Below are positions 8,004 through 15,818 of a stretch of DNA of 33,095 bases, one piece after another. The position numbers and the translations under genes are program-made. Below the pieces are notes generated by a model. That model had not been told where the DNA came from. It ran no database searches and saw only the letters and a list, made by a program, of their open reading frames with translations. The stretch comes from Clostridium akagii DSM 12554 (GTDB lineage: Bacteria; Bacillota; Clostridia; Clostridiales; Clostridiaceae): the NCBI RefSeq assembly GCF_000686725.1, contig NZ_JMLK01000029.1, positions 1-33,095 of the forward strand, read 5' to 3'. How positions within the stretch are numbered: the first letter of the stretch is position 1; each line of letters opens with the position of its first letter.

Positions 8004-9020
8004 TTACCTTAAATCCTTTACTCCTGTTTCTAACATTTGCATTTGCAATAATGTTTGTTCATCAGTAATAGTTTTGTCTTTACCATTTATGATTGCTTCA
8101 TATAAATCATCATATACTCTTCCATAATCACCGTTAACGGATTTTACTTTTTCTTCGTGCATCTCACCTTCCTCATCCATATATGTTAGAACACCATAAT
8201 TTTCTAACGTATCAATACCAAAATCCTTGTTTTCAGGCATATAAAATAATTTTAAATGCTCTTCTTGACGATCCTTTGTTTGTTTTACAAAACATCCCTT
8301 TTTACCATATACAACAAAACTTGGCCTTTGCTTTATTCTAAAGTAACTGGATTTAACAGATACTTTTAACTTTCCATAATATAAATCCAAATCGAAGTAA
8401 TCATTGGCTCTACCTGGTCCTAATAATTGTCTTACATCATAATGAACATTATCTGGTTTACCAAAATAACTAATTACTTGATCCAATGTATGACAACCAT
8501 GACCATATAAATATGATAAGGAAGGAATAAAACTCTTAATAGATTCAGACACTTCTGGTCTATAATAATCATAATGCATCTCAACTTCTAGTAATTCACC
8601 TAGTTTTCCTTCCTCAATAACTTTTTGAACTGTTAAAAAATCGCTATCAAATCTTCTATTTTGATAAGTCTGAACAATCAAACCTTTTTCTTTTGCCAAA
8701 TTAAATATTTCTTTTGCTTCTTTTGAGGTTTCCATAAATGGCTTTTCAACTAAACAATGTTTATTATGTTCTAAAACCATTTTTGCATATTCATAATGAC
8801 TATTATGCGGTGTACATACCACAATTAATTGTATTTCCTTATCATTTAATAGTTCATCTAAGTCAGAGGTATACTTTGCCCCAGCAATTCTGCTCCATTT
8901 TTCATTTTTAGGATTTCTTTGATAAATTGTTTTCACCTTAATATTATTTCTTTGTAACACAAATGGTAGATGGTATCTGTTAGTACTTTTACCATTTCCA
9001 ATATAACCAATTGTAAGCAT
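8004..9020 (-). CDS. Gfo/Idh/MocA-family oxidoreductase
   Basis: 338 residues with an N-terminal Rossmann domain (LTIGYIGNGKSTNRYHLPF) and EKP at 92-94 in CLVEKPFMET. A QNRRFDSDFLTVQKVIEEGK segment and a GHGCHTLDQVISYFGKPDN segment are typical of the scyllo-inositol dehydrogenase/YvaA-like branch. It probably oxidises or reduces a sugar or cyclitol with NAD(P). AGGAGG lies seven bases before the ATG. It is the first gene of the operon that continues into the RpiA-like and second Gfo/Idh genes, and a promoter is visible at 9119-9148. It is only distantly like the other Gfo/Idh protein, so the two are not a recent duplication. Confidence 0.9.
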   Translation of the reverse strand: MLTIGYIGNGKSTNRYHLPFVLQRNNIKVKTIYQRNPKNEKWSRIAGAKYTSDLDELLNDKEIQLIVVCTPHNSHYEYAKMVLEHNKHCLVEKPFMETSKEAKEIFNLAKEKGLIVQTYQNRRFDSDFLTVQKVIEEGKLGELLEVEMHYDYYRPEVSESIKSFIPSLSYLYGHGCHTLDQVISYFGKPDNVHYDVRQLLGPGRANDYFDLDLYYGKLKVSVKSSYFRIKQRPSFVVYGKKGCFVKQTKDRQEEHLKLFYMPENKDFGIDTLENYGVLTYMDEEGEMHEEKVKSVNGDYGRVYDDLYEAIINGKDKTITDEQTLLQMQMLETGVKDLR

Positions 9021-9067
9021 AGTTAACCTCCTAATTTAATATCTTTTTACAGTTCATTATTGAATAA

Positions 9068-9139
9068 TCACCACTTTACTCCTAAATTGCTAGCTGCTTT
9101 TAATGTTTCTTTAGTTTCATTATACTCATTCTAATATTC
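9068..9139 (-). pseudogene. Possible C-terminal coding remnant
   Basis: On the minus strand a short frame reads NEYNETKETLKAASNLGVKW followed by a stop, with an in-frame stop upstream of it. The composition is protein-like rather than random AT-rich spacer, and it ends cleanly. It may be the tail of a lost gene of the sugar cluster. It overlaps the -10 and leader of the downstream operon. I cannot name the family, and chance is not excluded. Confidence 0.25.
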
Positions 9140-9148
9140 TTTCTACAA
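9119..9148 (-). promoter_or_regulatory. Promoter of the Gfo/Idh-RpiA-like operon
   Basis: Minus-strand TTGTAG (9143-9148), 18 bases, TATAAT (9119-9124). The leader to the first ATG at 9020 would be about 90 bases. No palindromic operator is evident around it. Confidence 0.55.
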
Positions 9149-9198
9149 ACTAGAGTATTTCACTGCAAAGGGTGCAATGTTTTATGTTAGCATTTTTA

Positions 9199-10689
9199 TT
9201 AGTTACCTTTATGATTATCAATATATTCTGAAATCATATCCATGTCATTTTGTTCAATTTCAGGATTTATTCTAATAAAAGGAATATTAGTAATATCAGC
9301 TATTGTTGAAGTTGTAATTATAAACTCTACCTCATTAAGGTTTTCCTCTTTTTCATACATAAATTCCTGATAATCATAAATTCTAAAAACGTTTATTTTT
9401 TCACCAAAAGCACTGCCAACTTTATCTTTAATAAAACTTAATATAGACTCATCATAATCACAAACAATAGCAGTATTTAACTTATATTTCCACATTCCGC
9501 ACATGGTGACTAAATGAATAGTTATATAAGATAACTCAATGAAATTCATATTCAAATTTAATTTTCTTTTAATAATATGTGTCATTTCAGTGGCCATTTT
9601 AAATTCTATTTTATGGGTTTGGGTAACCTTTTTGCTTATCCCATTAGCAATACAATGTCTATATTTTAAACGATTTATCATTGGTGCAACATATAGAACT
9701 AACTTTTGCCTATTAACTGGGTTTGCCCTTAAATCTAGCTTAAACTTATCATGTAAAGTTCTCAAAAACTCATCTACTATGCTAATAGCATCCTCTGTTT
9801 CAATGTTTCTAATATTTGAACCATAAAGAAATTGTTTTGATTTAAAATACTGTTGTAAATTCAGCCATTCTATCTCTGATAGATTTACCCCTAATTCTTT
9901 TTCTACGTTTTTTCGTATAGCAATCATTACTGGCATAAGATTACCACTTATATCATCTGCATCATTCAAATTAAAACCTAATTGATATCGCTTAACTGCA
10001 ACTAATATTTCATAGCATAAAATTTGGGCACTATGACCTGATAAATAGTAATCATATTTTTTAGTTTCAATACTGACGATATGGTAAAGACTTCTAGATC
10101 TAGTCTCTATAATAACATCCTTCTCCTTAAATAAATAACTCCAATATTTGGATATAGTGCTTACATTAGTCTTCATAGATAAAACCCAACTGATAATATT
10201 TCTTTTTTCATTTTCATTTGCTTCAAGTTTAACTCCATTATTTAAAGAATAACTTATTCCTAATTTTAAATCTTTTTTTAACCACTTGTTAATAAGAACA
10301 ATATCTTTATTTACAGTAGCTTCAGATACATATAATGATTCTGATAATTCCTCCACATCAATACAATTTTTGGTTATCAATTTTAGAACTATGTACATCT
10401 GTCTGTCTAAAGGTAAATTAGGTATTTCAATTATATATTCATAATCCAACACTTTTCTTATAATATTATTTTCCTTCAAGATTTCTTTATTATTTTTGTT
10501 AAGGAAATAACCTTTTCTTATACCAGAATCTATCTCTATATTGTATTTTTTTAATAAAACATTAATTTCTTTAATATCTTGTCTTATTGTTCGAATGCTT
10601 ACAGTACAAAGTCTGGCTAATTCATTGCCAGTAATACAATAATCTGTATTTAAAATTATACTTAAAATATCTCTATATCTTCGATTCAA
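9199..10689 (-). CDS. PRD-containing BglG/LicR-type transcriptional regulator
   Basis: A DNA-binding PTS-controlled regulator. An N-terminal winged helix (about 5-60: TGNELARLCTVSIRTIRQDI) is followed by a second Mga-like helix-turn-helix (about 105-165: VEELSESLYVSEATVNKDIV), two PTS regulation domains (about 190-300 and 305-415, with candidate phospho-histidines in YLSGHSAQILCYE and YITIHLVTMCG) and a degenerate EIIB-like domain (about 415-495) whose loop has the single Cys in AIVCDYDES. No EIIA domain is present, unlike LicR/MtlR. The longest frame starts with a TTG at 10710 lacking a binding site; AGGTGA stands eight bases before a second TTG at 10689, used here. No PTS genes adjoin it, so its partner transporter is elsewhere or lost. 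Confidence 0.85.
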   Translation of the reverse strand: MNRRYRDILSIILNTDYCITGNELARLCTVSIRTIRQDIKEINVLLKKYNIEIDSGIRKGYFLNKNNKEILKENNIIRKVLDYEYIIEIPNLPLDRQMYIVLKLITKNCIDVEELSESLYVSEATVNKDIVLINKWLKKDLKLGISYSLNNGVKLEANENEKRNIISWVLSMKTNVSTISKYWSYLFKEKDVIIETRSRSLYHIVSIETKKYDYYLSGHSAQILCYEILVAVKRYQLGFNLNDADDISGNLMPVMIAIRKNVEKELGVNLSEIEWLNLQQYFKSKQFLYGSNIRNIETEDAISIVDEFLRTLHDKFKLDLRANPVNRQKLVLYVAPMINRLKYRHCIANGISKKVTQTHKIEFKMATEMTHIIKRKLNLNMNFIELSYITIHLVTMCGMWKYKLNTAIVCDYDESILSFIKDKVGSAFGEKINVFRIYDYQEFMYEKEENLNEVEFIITTSTIADITNIPFIRINPEIEQNDMDMISEYIDNHKGN

Positions 10690-10742
10690 GCCTTTGCTCA
10701 CCTGCCTCAATATTAATAATGTTTTATAATTACTACTTTTCT

Positions 10743-10778
10743 AAAACAAAAAAGACTGCACTATTTACGTACAGTCTT
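10743..10778 (-). terminator. Terminator of the aldolase gene
   Basis: Minus-strand AAGACTG and CAGTCTT arms around a 13-base loop are followed by TTTTTTGTTTT. It lies 16 bases past the aldolase stop and separates it from the PRD regulator. Confidence 0.8.
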
Positions 10779-10793
10779 AATTTTAAAATCTAA

Positions 10794-11681
10794 TTATTTT
10801 ATGGATGCTTCATAAATTGAACTAATTGAATTAGATAACATCAAATTGAATTCTTTATCTGTTTGCTGAGCAGTAAGTCCTTGGGATAATGCACGGGAAA
10901 AACTAGCAATCAAGCCGTTATTATGTGCAAGTTTTTCATTTGCTTCACTTTGAGTGTACCCTCCTGACAAAGCTACTACTCTTACAACATGGGTATCATC
11001 CATTAACTCTTTATAAAAGTTATCTACTGTTGGTATTGAAAGTTTAAGTATTACTTTTACGTCTTTGTCAAGGCTAGCTAATTGATTGAAAATTTCAGAT
11101 TTTAATATTCCTTCTGATTTTTCCTTATCCGCACTATGGATATCAACCTCTGGTTCTATAATTGGAACTAGCCCAGCTTCAGCTATTGTTTTGCCAATAT
11201 CAAATTGTTGCTCAACTATTTTTCTAATTCCTTCTAAATTGGCTTCTTTAATCACCGAACGCATTTTTGTTCCAAATATATTTTTTTCAATGGCACGCTT
11301 TAATAATTCATCCAAATTGGGAATTGATTTCATAAGTTGAACACCGTTCTCAGCTTCAGCAAGTCCTTTATCAATCTTTAAAAAAGGCACAACACCTTTG
11401 TCCTGCCAAAGAAAATCCGCTGTAAATTTATCACCAATCTTACGGTCCATAGTATTTTCAAATAAGATGGAACCCAAAATATGCTCAGAATTGAATGCAG
11501 GGCTTGTTATAATACGTGTTCTCATTTCATGTACCAATTTGAACATTGCTTCATCATTGGAATAACTGTCTTTTGAAATACCATACTGCAAAAGTGCATT
11601 TGGAGTGCTACCACCACTCTGATCCAATGCAGCAATAAATCCTTTTCCAGTGTGAATTCTATCCATTTGTTCCTTATTCAT
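10794..11681 (-). CDS. fda: Class I fructose-bisphosphate aldolase (FdaB type)
   Basis: Cleaves fructose 1,6-bisphosphate to DHAP and glyceraldehyde 3-phosphate through a lysine Schiff base, without metal. The 295-residue protein matches the small staphylococcal/bacterial class I type: [14 protein letters not shown] near the N-terminus, [10 protein letters not shown] (about 98-107), [10 protein letters not shown] (about 174-183), the Schiff-base lysine in VILKLSIPT (K213) and [12 protein letters not shown] for phosphate binding. AAGGGGG precedes the ATG. It is monocistronic, with an extended -10 promoter at 11737 and its own terminator. Related class I enzymes also accept tagatose 1,6-bisphosphate, so with the neighbouring sugar genes a role in a peripheral sugar route is possible. 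Confidence 0.93.
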   Translation of the reverse strand: MNKEQMDRIHTGKGFIAALDQSGGSTPNALLQYGISKDSYSNDEAMFKLVHEMRTRIITSPAFNSEHILGSILFENTMDRKIGDKFTADFLWQDKGVVPFLKIDKGLAEAENGVQLMKSIPNLDELLKRAIEKNIFGTKMRSVIKEANLEGIRKIVEQQFDIGKTIAEAGLVPIIEPEVDIHSADKEKSEGILKSEIFNQLASLDKDVKVILKLSIPTVDNFYKELMDDTHVVRVVALSGGYTQSEANEKLAHNNGLIASFSRALSQGLTAQQTDKEFNLMLSNSISSIYEASIK

Positions 11682-11736
11682 ATACTTTTCCCCCTTGATT
11701 TTTATATTTTATTAACTTAATAACTTCTTTAGTTAT

Positions 11737-11745
11737 ATTATAACA
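11737..11745 (-). promoter_or_regulatory. Extended -10 promoter of the aldolase gene
   Basis: TGTTATAAT on the minus strand (TATAAT at 11737-11742) with no convincing -35 at 17 bases. It lies about 55 bases before the aldolase ATG. Confidence 0.5.
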
Positions 11746-11769
11746 CTTGTTACTAAAAAAATGCTCTAC

Positions 11770-11856
11770 CTATATTTTTTGACTATTCAAATATTCCATA
11801 TCTTCTTTAGAAATTTCAAAATCTACGTTAGCATTGTCAATAGAAACTTTATTCAT
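11770..11856 (-). pseudogene. Probable aldo/keto reductase C-terminal remnant
   Basis: A 28-codon frame ending in a stop reads NVDFEISKEDMEYLNSQKI at its end. This resembles the FDFELSxEDMxxI tail of aldo/keto reductases. The rest of that enzyme is absent: directly upstream lies the 3' end of the esterase gene in another frame. It has no ribosome binding site. I take it as a scar of gene loss; the family call is moderate. Confidence 0.4.
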
Positions 11857-11860
11857 GCCT

Positions 11861-12535
11861 CTACAATTTCAGTAGCCAGAGAATAGCCCTTGCGATTCTC
11901 TGAGGTACTTCTTTAAAATGTCCACCAGGCTCTTTGAAATAAACTACTTCGGTTGATTTTGCAATTAGCTCTTTGGTCTTCTGCGTGATTATACCAACCT
12001 GACACATAATAGAATCCTTTGTTTTTTCCTCTTTACCACCTAAACTTAGATATACCTTACCAGAGGGGAGATGATTCTTGAGAAATTCTAGCCATCCAGG
12101 ATACCACAATGCTCCAGAGCAACTGCCACAACCAGTAAACCCTATGCTGCACTGGGCATAAATGGCTGCTAACCCGCCCAGAGAATATCCCACCGGATAC
12201 ACTTCACCATTTAGTAAAAAACTTTTCTGTAGTTCTGGTATCAAAGTATTTTTCATAAAGTCTATGAATTCATCTGCCTTACCTGCAAAAACCCGTCCGT
12301 TGTTTCTTTCTAGATACCAGGGTGAATAATCCCTGTCCCAGTCAATTGGTCCAAATCCTGCTATGATAAATGCCTTACAGTTTCCTTCATCTATCTGTTG
12401 TAAAAGCATTTCACGGATTCCCGACAATGTATGCTCTTCATATTCCCCAGATAACAAAATTATTAGTGGCATTGGTTGATTCGATGATCCAATCTGCTCT
12501 ACCCAACAATGTTTTTCATTAAGCTGAAATTTCAT
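11861..12535 (-). CDS. Alpha/beta-hydrolase, putative esterase
   Basis: A soluble 224-residue serine hydrolase of the alpha/beta-hydrolase fold. The nucleophile elbow is GYSLGG (VYPVGYSLGGLAAIYA). A late GGHFKEVP supplies the likely catalytic histidine, and an Asp/Glu after the LSLGGKEEKTKD strand may be the acid. The middle DWDRDYSPWYLERNN region resembles the esterase/enterochelin-esterase-like group. There is no signal peptide. The longest frame starts at a TTG two bases after AAAGGAG, which is too close, so the ATG at 12535 is used (13-base spacing, slightly long). It stands alone between the MFS pump and the aldolase. The substrate is unknown; deacylation of a sugar ester or xenobiotic is possible. 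Confidence 0.8.
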   Translation of the reverse strand: MKFQLNEKHCWVEQIGSSNQPMPLIILLSGEYEEHTLSGIREMLLQQIDEGNCKAFIIAGFGPIDWDRDYSPWYLERNNGRVFAGKADEFIDFMKNTLIPELQKSFLLNGEVYPVGYSLGGLAAIYAQCSIGFTGCGSCSGALWYPGWLEFLKNHLPSGKVYLSLGGKEEKTKDSIMCQVGIITQKTKELIAKSTEVVYFKEPGGHFKEVPQRIARAILWLLKL

Positions 12536-12621
12536 TTTAATATTCAAACTCCTTTGTCCATAGTAAGTGGTTATTTATTTCAAATTAATATTTTTATATA
12601 TGATTACTGCTTTTAAAAAAA

Positions 12622-14061
12622 TCAAGCAACCTTTCCACTCTTTATTTTTGTGTTATTTTTATTTACAAATGATAAAACAATAGATAAAAATAGTCCAATT
12701 AGAACAAATACTGATAGTGCTAATGTTGCTGAACTAAATCCAGTAGCAACAGCAGTTTGTGCTGGAACTTGATTACCTAATGCTTTTAGCTGTGAAGCCG
12801 ACATAATGCCTATAAATAACGACGCACCTATTGCAGATGCTAGTTGTTGAAGTGTATTTAATATAGCTACTCCATGTGGATAAAATTCTTTTGGTAATGT
12901 ATTAAGAGCAGTTGTTTGAGAAGGTGCCATTGTAAGCGCAATTCCAATATCTATTACCATAAATAACACAATAATTTTAATAAGAGATGTATCAGTATTT
13001 GCATGAGATAAAATAAATAATGGTATGAAAATTATAATAAATCCTACTGGGACTAAAATTTTTGTTCCTAATTTATCATAAAGTTTGCCAGCAAAAGGAG
13101 TCACAACAGCAGCTATAAGTGATGCTGGAAGTAATGTCATTCCAGTTATAAAAGTGGTTGTTCTAAGTGCACCTTGAAGAAATATGGGCAACATTACAGC
13201 CATAGTGAATATTGTCATCATTGAAATCATAACAAGTACTGTTCCTATTGAAAATATTGGATATTTAAATACACGTATGTCTACCATTGGTTCTTTTAAA
13301 AATAATTGACGTTTACAAAATAAAATTAATGACAGTATTCCAATAATAAAAATTACAGCAACTATCTTAATATTTCCACTTCCACTAACACTACTTATGC
13401 CATATATAAGTCCCCCGAAACCTAAACTAGATAATATAATTGATATAAAATCAATCTTAGGTTTTGTAATAGTTGATGTATTACCTAAATAAATTGAACC
13501 CAAAATCATAGCTAAAATTATAATTGGAATTAATATTATAAATAGTGTATGCCAACTAGAAAATTGTAATACAATCCCCGCAACTGTTGGTCCAAGAGCT
13601 GGTCCAAGGACAAGTGCAGCACCGCATAGACCCATTACTGAACCACGTTTTTGTGGTGGCGTTACTACTAACACTGTATTCATCATAATAGGAATAAGCA
13701 TTCCAGTTCCTGCTGCTTGTAGCATTCTTGATATAAGTAACATTGCAAATGACCCCGAACACGCTGCACATATTGTTCCAAGTAAAAATATTGTCATAGC
13801 TGCTAAATATAATTGTTTAGTTTTAAATGTTTGAATTAAAAAAGCTGTAACTGGTACTAAAACTGCTACAACTATCATATATGCAGTAATTATCCATTGT
13901 ATTGTTCCTGCTGTAACATTCATTTCCACCATTAGAGATGATAAAGCAACGTTTAATATAGTTTCATTAAATACGGCAATAAATCCGCTAAATACCAATA
14001 CCGCTATTATTACTTTTACATTAACCAATGTTGTTGATTTTGATGTTTGTCTTGTTTCCAT
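12622..14061 (-). CDS. MFS multidrug efflux transporter, DHA2 (14-TM, EmrB/QacA) family
   Basis: Proton-driven drug exporter of the inner membrane. The 479-residue protein has about 14 membrane helices. It carries the DHA2-typical ETILNVALSSLM near helix 1, QWIITAYMIV in helix 2, GPALGPTVAGIV (motif C, antiporter signature) in helix 5 and GKLYDKLGTK in the central loop. The start at 14061 has AAAGGGGAG at good spacing. The frame continues in phase 37 codons further upstream to 14172, through the attenuator hairpin described separately; that part is not family-like and probably encodes a leader. It is transcribed from a promoter at 14177-14206. The HxlR regulator just upstream may be linked. 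Substrates cannot be read from sequence. Confidence 0.92.
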   Translation of the reverse strand: METRQTSKSTTLVNVKVIIAVLVFSGFIAVFNETILNVALSSLMVEMNVTAGTIQWIITAYMIVVAVLVPVTAFLIQTFKTKQLYLAAMTIFLLGTICAACSGSFAMLLISRMLQAAGTGMLIPIMMNTVLVVTPPQKRGSVMGLCGAALVLGPALGPTVAGIVLQFSSWHTLFIILIPIIILAMILGSIYLGNTSTITKPKIDFISIILSSLGFGGLIYGISSVSGSGNIKIVAVIFIIGILSLILFCKRQLFLKEPMVDIRVFKYPIFSIGTVLVMISMMTIFTMAVMLPIFLQGALRTTTFITGMTLLPASLIAAVVTPFAGKLYDKLGTKILVPVGFIIIFIPLFILSHANTDTSLIKIIVLFMVIDIGIALTMAPSQTTALNTLPKEFYPHGVAILNTLQQLASAIGASLFIGIMSASQLKALGNQVPAQTAVATGFSSATLALSVFVLIGLFLSIVLSFVNKNNTKIKSGKVA

Positions 14062-14115
14062 TAGATTTCTTCTCCCCTTTACTATTAGACCAGTCTGTAT
14101 ATAGATGATCTTCCC

Positions 14116-14167
14116 AAAAAATGCGTTGTATCGACGACAAGTGGTATGACCATCGGTACAACGCATT
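14116..14167 (-). promoter_or_regulatory. Leader hairpin with T-run: putative transcription attenuator of the MFS pump
   Basis: Minus-strand arms AATGCGTTGTACCG and CGATACAACGCATT pair at 13 of 14 positions. An inner TGGT-CAT-ACCA hairpin lies between them, and six Ts follow at once. It has all parts of an intrinsic terminator but lies at the very 5' end of the predicted transcript, before the pump gene. A frame starting ATGTCAATG at 14172 runs through both arms and is in phase with the pump, so a translating ribosome would open the stem. Its GC content is clearly above the surroundings. Confidence 0.6.
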
Positions 14168-14176
14168 GACATTCAG

Positions 14177-14206
14177 AGTATAACATAAATATCTTTGCTA
14201 GTGTAA
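14177..14206 (-). promoter_or_regulatory. Promoter of the MFS pump
   Basis: Minus-strand TATACT at 14177-14182 with an upstream TTACAC at 14201-14206 (18-base spacing). Transcription would start about at the leader ATG at 14172, placing the hairpin at the 5' end of the RNA. Confidence 0.45.
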
Positions 14207-14282
14207 TACCCTAATTTTATTTTTTTAATTATTATGCTATTCTAAGGCATATTAGTAGTGTTACTACATCCTCAAGGAGATG

Positions 14283-14645
14283 TTACAATCCAATTTTCGC
14301 TTCAACTTTGTCAGAGGATTCAACTGAGCGAGTATAGTTAACTCCCCACTCACATAAAGTTGATAAAATAGGTAAAAGACTCTTTCCAACGTCAGTAAGA
14401 GAGTATTCTACTTTAGGTGATTTTTCAGTATAAACAACCCTTTTGATTAATCCACTTTTTTCTAATGCTTTAAGTTGCTGAGTAAACATCTTTTGAGTAA
14501 TGTGTGGCATTGACCTTTTTAGCTCACAAAATCTCATAGTTTTTTCAGCTAAATACCAAATAATAAGTGGTTTCCATTTACCGCCTATAATTTCTATTGT
14601 TAATTCCATAGCACAATTGTATTCAATATGGTTAAATTTTATCAT
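14283..14645 (-). CDS. HxlR-family winged-helix transcriptional regulator
   Basis: A 120-residue regulator with the HxlR signature: an early cysteine in YNCAMELTIEIIGGKWKPLI, the DNA-recognition helix in ITQKMFTQQLKALEKSGLI and the wing VEYSLTDVGKSLLPIL. Family members often sense electrophiles, quinones or oxidants through the N-terminal Cys. The longest frame begins with a GTG only two bases after AGGA; the ATG at 14645 has AGGAG eight bases upstream and is used. It is divergent from a ferredoxin-nitroreductase gene, with a 14-base-arm inverted repeat in between. It most likely controls that gene and itself, and possibly the MFS pump behind it. Confidence 0.92.
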   Translation of the reverse strand: MIKFNHIEYNCAMELTIEIIGGKWKPLIIWYLAEKTMRFCELKRSMPHITQKMFTQQLKALEKSGLIKRVVYTEKSPKVEYSLTDVGKSLLPILSTLCEWGVNYTRSVESSDKVEAKIGL

Positions 14646-14684
14646 TATTTTCACTCCTGCTTATATATTGTCAGTAACATAATT

Positions 14685-14722
14685 ATATTAATAGGTACTA
14701 ATAAGTGCGTACTTGTTAATAT
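14685..14722. promoter_or_regulatory. Long inverted repeat, probable HxlR operator
   Basis: Arms ATATTAATAGGTAC (14685-14698) and GTACTTGTTAATAT (14709-14722) match at 12 of 14 positions, with a ten-base spacer. A second, shorter near-palindrome (AAGTGCGTACTT) is nested at 14703-14714. It lies 40 bases upstream of the HxlR start, in the divergent promoter region. Confidence 0.6.
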
Positions 14723-14745
14723 CTGTCTCTAAATATAACATAGAC

Positions 14746-14776
14746 TTATAAACTATTTTACTATAATAGTTTATAA
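14746..14776 (+). promoter_or_regulatory. Perfect palindrome overlapping the nitroreductase -10 element
   Basis: TTATAAACTATT (14746-14757) and AATAGTTTATAA (14765-14776) are perfect 12-base inverted arms with a seven-base centre. TATAAT at 14762-14767 falls in the centre and right arm, fitting a plus-strand -10. A protein bound here would block polymerase. The -35 (near 14739) is weak, consistent with an activated or derepressed promoter. Confidence 0.55.
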
Positions 14777-14803
14777 ATATAAAATAAATAGGAGTGACTA
14801 TTA

Positions 14804-15610
14804 GTGAATTTAATTAAAGTAGATCAATCATCATGTATCAAGTGTGGCATTTGTACAAAAGTATGTCCAACAGGATTTTTAAGTATGAATGAAAACGTTC
14901 CTGAAGAAACTAATTCCAGTTCATGTATTGCTTGTGGTCAATGCGTTGCCGCATGTCCCTATGGGGCAATTGATAATACTAAAACACCATTTTCTAGTCA
15001 AGTTAATATAGAACATTTTCCAGTTATAGATTCTCAAACTGCTGAATACTTTCTTAGATCTCGTAGATCAATACGTTGTTATAAAAATACCCCCGTTCCT
15101 CAAGAGAAATTATTAAAATTAGTTGATATTGCACATTTTGCACCTACTGCTAGCAATACACAATGTGTCTCTTATATTATAGTAAGAGATAAAAAAATAT
15201 TAGAAAATGCCACTAAAATAATCGTTGACTGGATGGAACATCAATCTAACAAATCTCACTGGAGTTTTTCACGACATGTCAGTAATTACAGGGAAGCTGG
15301 TATTGATACAATCCTGCGTGATGCTCCACATCTTATTTTAGCAATTGCTCCAAAAGAATTTAAAAATGGGAGAGAAAATACTATTTCTTCATTATCTTAT
15401 CTTGAATTATTTGCAACTACCATTGGATTAGGCTCCTGCTGGGCTGGATTATTTGAAATGTGTGCATTTTCAAATTATTATCCATTATTAGAACTATTTA
15501 ATATTCCTACAGACAAATCAATAACCGGTGCTGTTATGGTTGGATATCCTAAATATGAATACAAACGATTAGTAGATCGTGCTCCAATAAATGTTACATG
15601 TATGGAATAA
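14804..15610 (+). CDS. Nitroreductase-family protein with N-terminal 2[4Fe-4S] ferredoxin domain
   Basis: Fuses an electron-input ferredoxin to an FMN-dependent nitroreductase, a common clostridial arrangement for reducing nitro compounds, quinones or related electrophiles. Cluster ligands are C11, C14, C17, C21 and C41, C44, C47, C51, each quartet ending in CP. The nitroreductase domain covers about residues 80-268: FLRSRRSIRCYKNTPVP (FMN phosphate-binding arginines), HFAPTASNTQ and GLGSCWAGLFEMCA. The start is GTG at 14804, eight bases after AGGAG. It is divergent from the HxlR regulator, which probably represses it until an electrophile is sensed. The 268-residue length is normal for the fusion family. 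No clear terminator follows. Confidence 0.93.
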   Translation: MNLIKVDQSSCIKCGICTKVCPTGFLSMNENVPEETNSSSCIACGQCVAACPYGAIDNTKTPFSSQVNIEHFPVIDSQTAEYFLRSRRSIRCYKNTPVPQEKLLKLVDIAHFAPTASNTQCVSYIIVRDKKILENATKIIVDWMEHQSNKSHWSFSRHVSNYREAGIDTILRDAPHLILAIAPKEFKNGRENTISSLSYLELFATTIGLGSCWAGLFEMCAFSNYYPLLELFNIPTDKSITGAVMVGYPKYEYKRLVDRAPINVTCME

Positions 15611-15622
15611 ACTTTAATATAG

Positions 15623-15817
15623 CTATTTAATCAAACTCCAAATCGCTTTTCCCAGGGTTCCGCTTTTAGCAGCAAAAAATACATTTGATGCAATATTAGG
15701 CAAAGCACGTTCAATATATTCTTTCAAGTTTTTTTGTGCAATGCACATTGCAAGGCACATTGTATTACACGCGAGAAATATTTCGTGGGTGAGTTGCTGC
15801 CTTGCCATACTTGCCAA
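15623..15817 (-). other. Unassigned reading frame, possible gene remnant
   Basis: A 64-codon frame from a TTG reads ASMARQQLTHEIFLACNTMC, then LAMCIAQKNLKEYIERALPN, then IASNVFFAAKSGTLGKAIWS. It begins two bases past the MATE stop, stays open further upstream, and has no ribosome binding site. Base composition is less AT-rich than the spacers around it. The DNA also contains a CAATGCACATTG palindrome. I do not recognise a family on either strand. It may be a decayed fragment or non-coding. Confidence 0.25.
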
Positions 15818-15818
15818 A

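Noticed and set aside
12622-14172. Full-length 516-residue MFS reading frame from 14172 as the coding region
   Set aside because: The first 37 codons cover a terminator hairpin and are not family-like, while a strong ribosome binding site serves the ATG at 14061. The extension is treated as a leader, though a fused product is not excluded.
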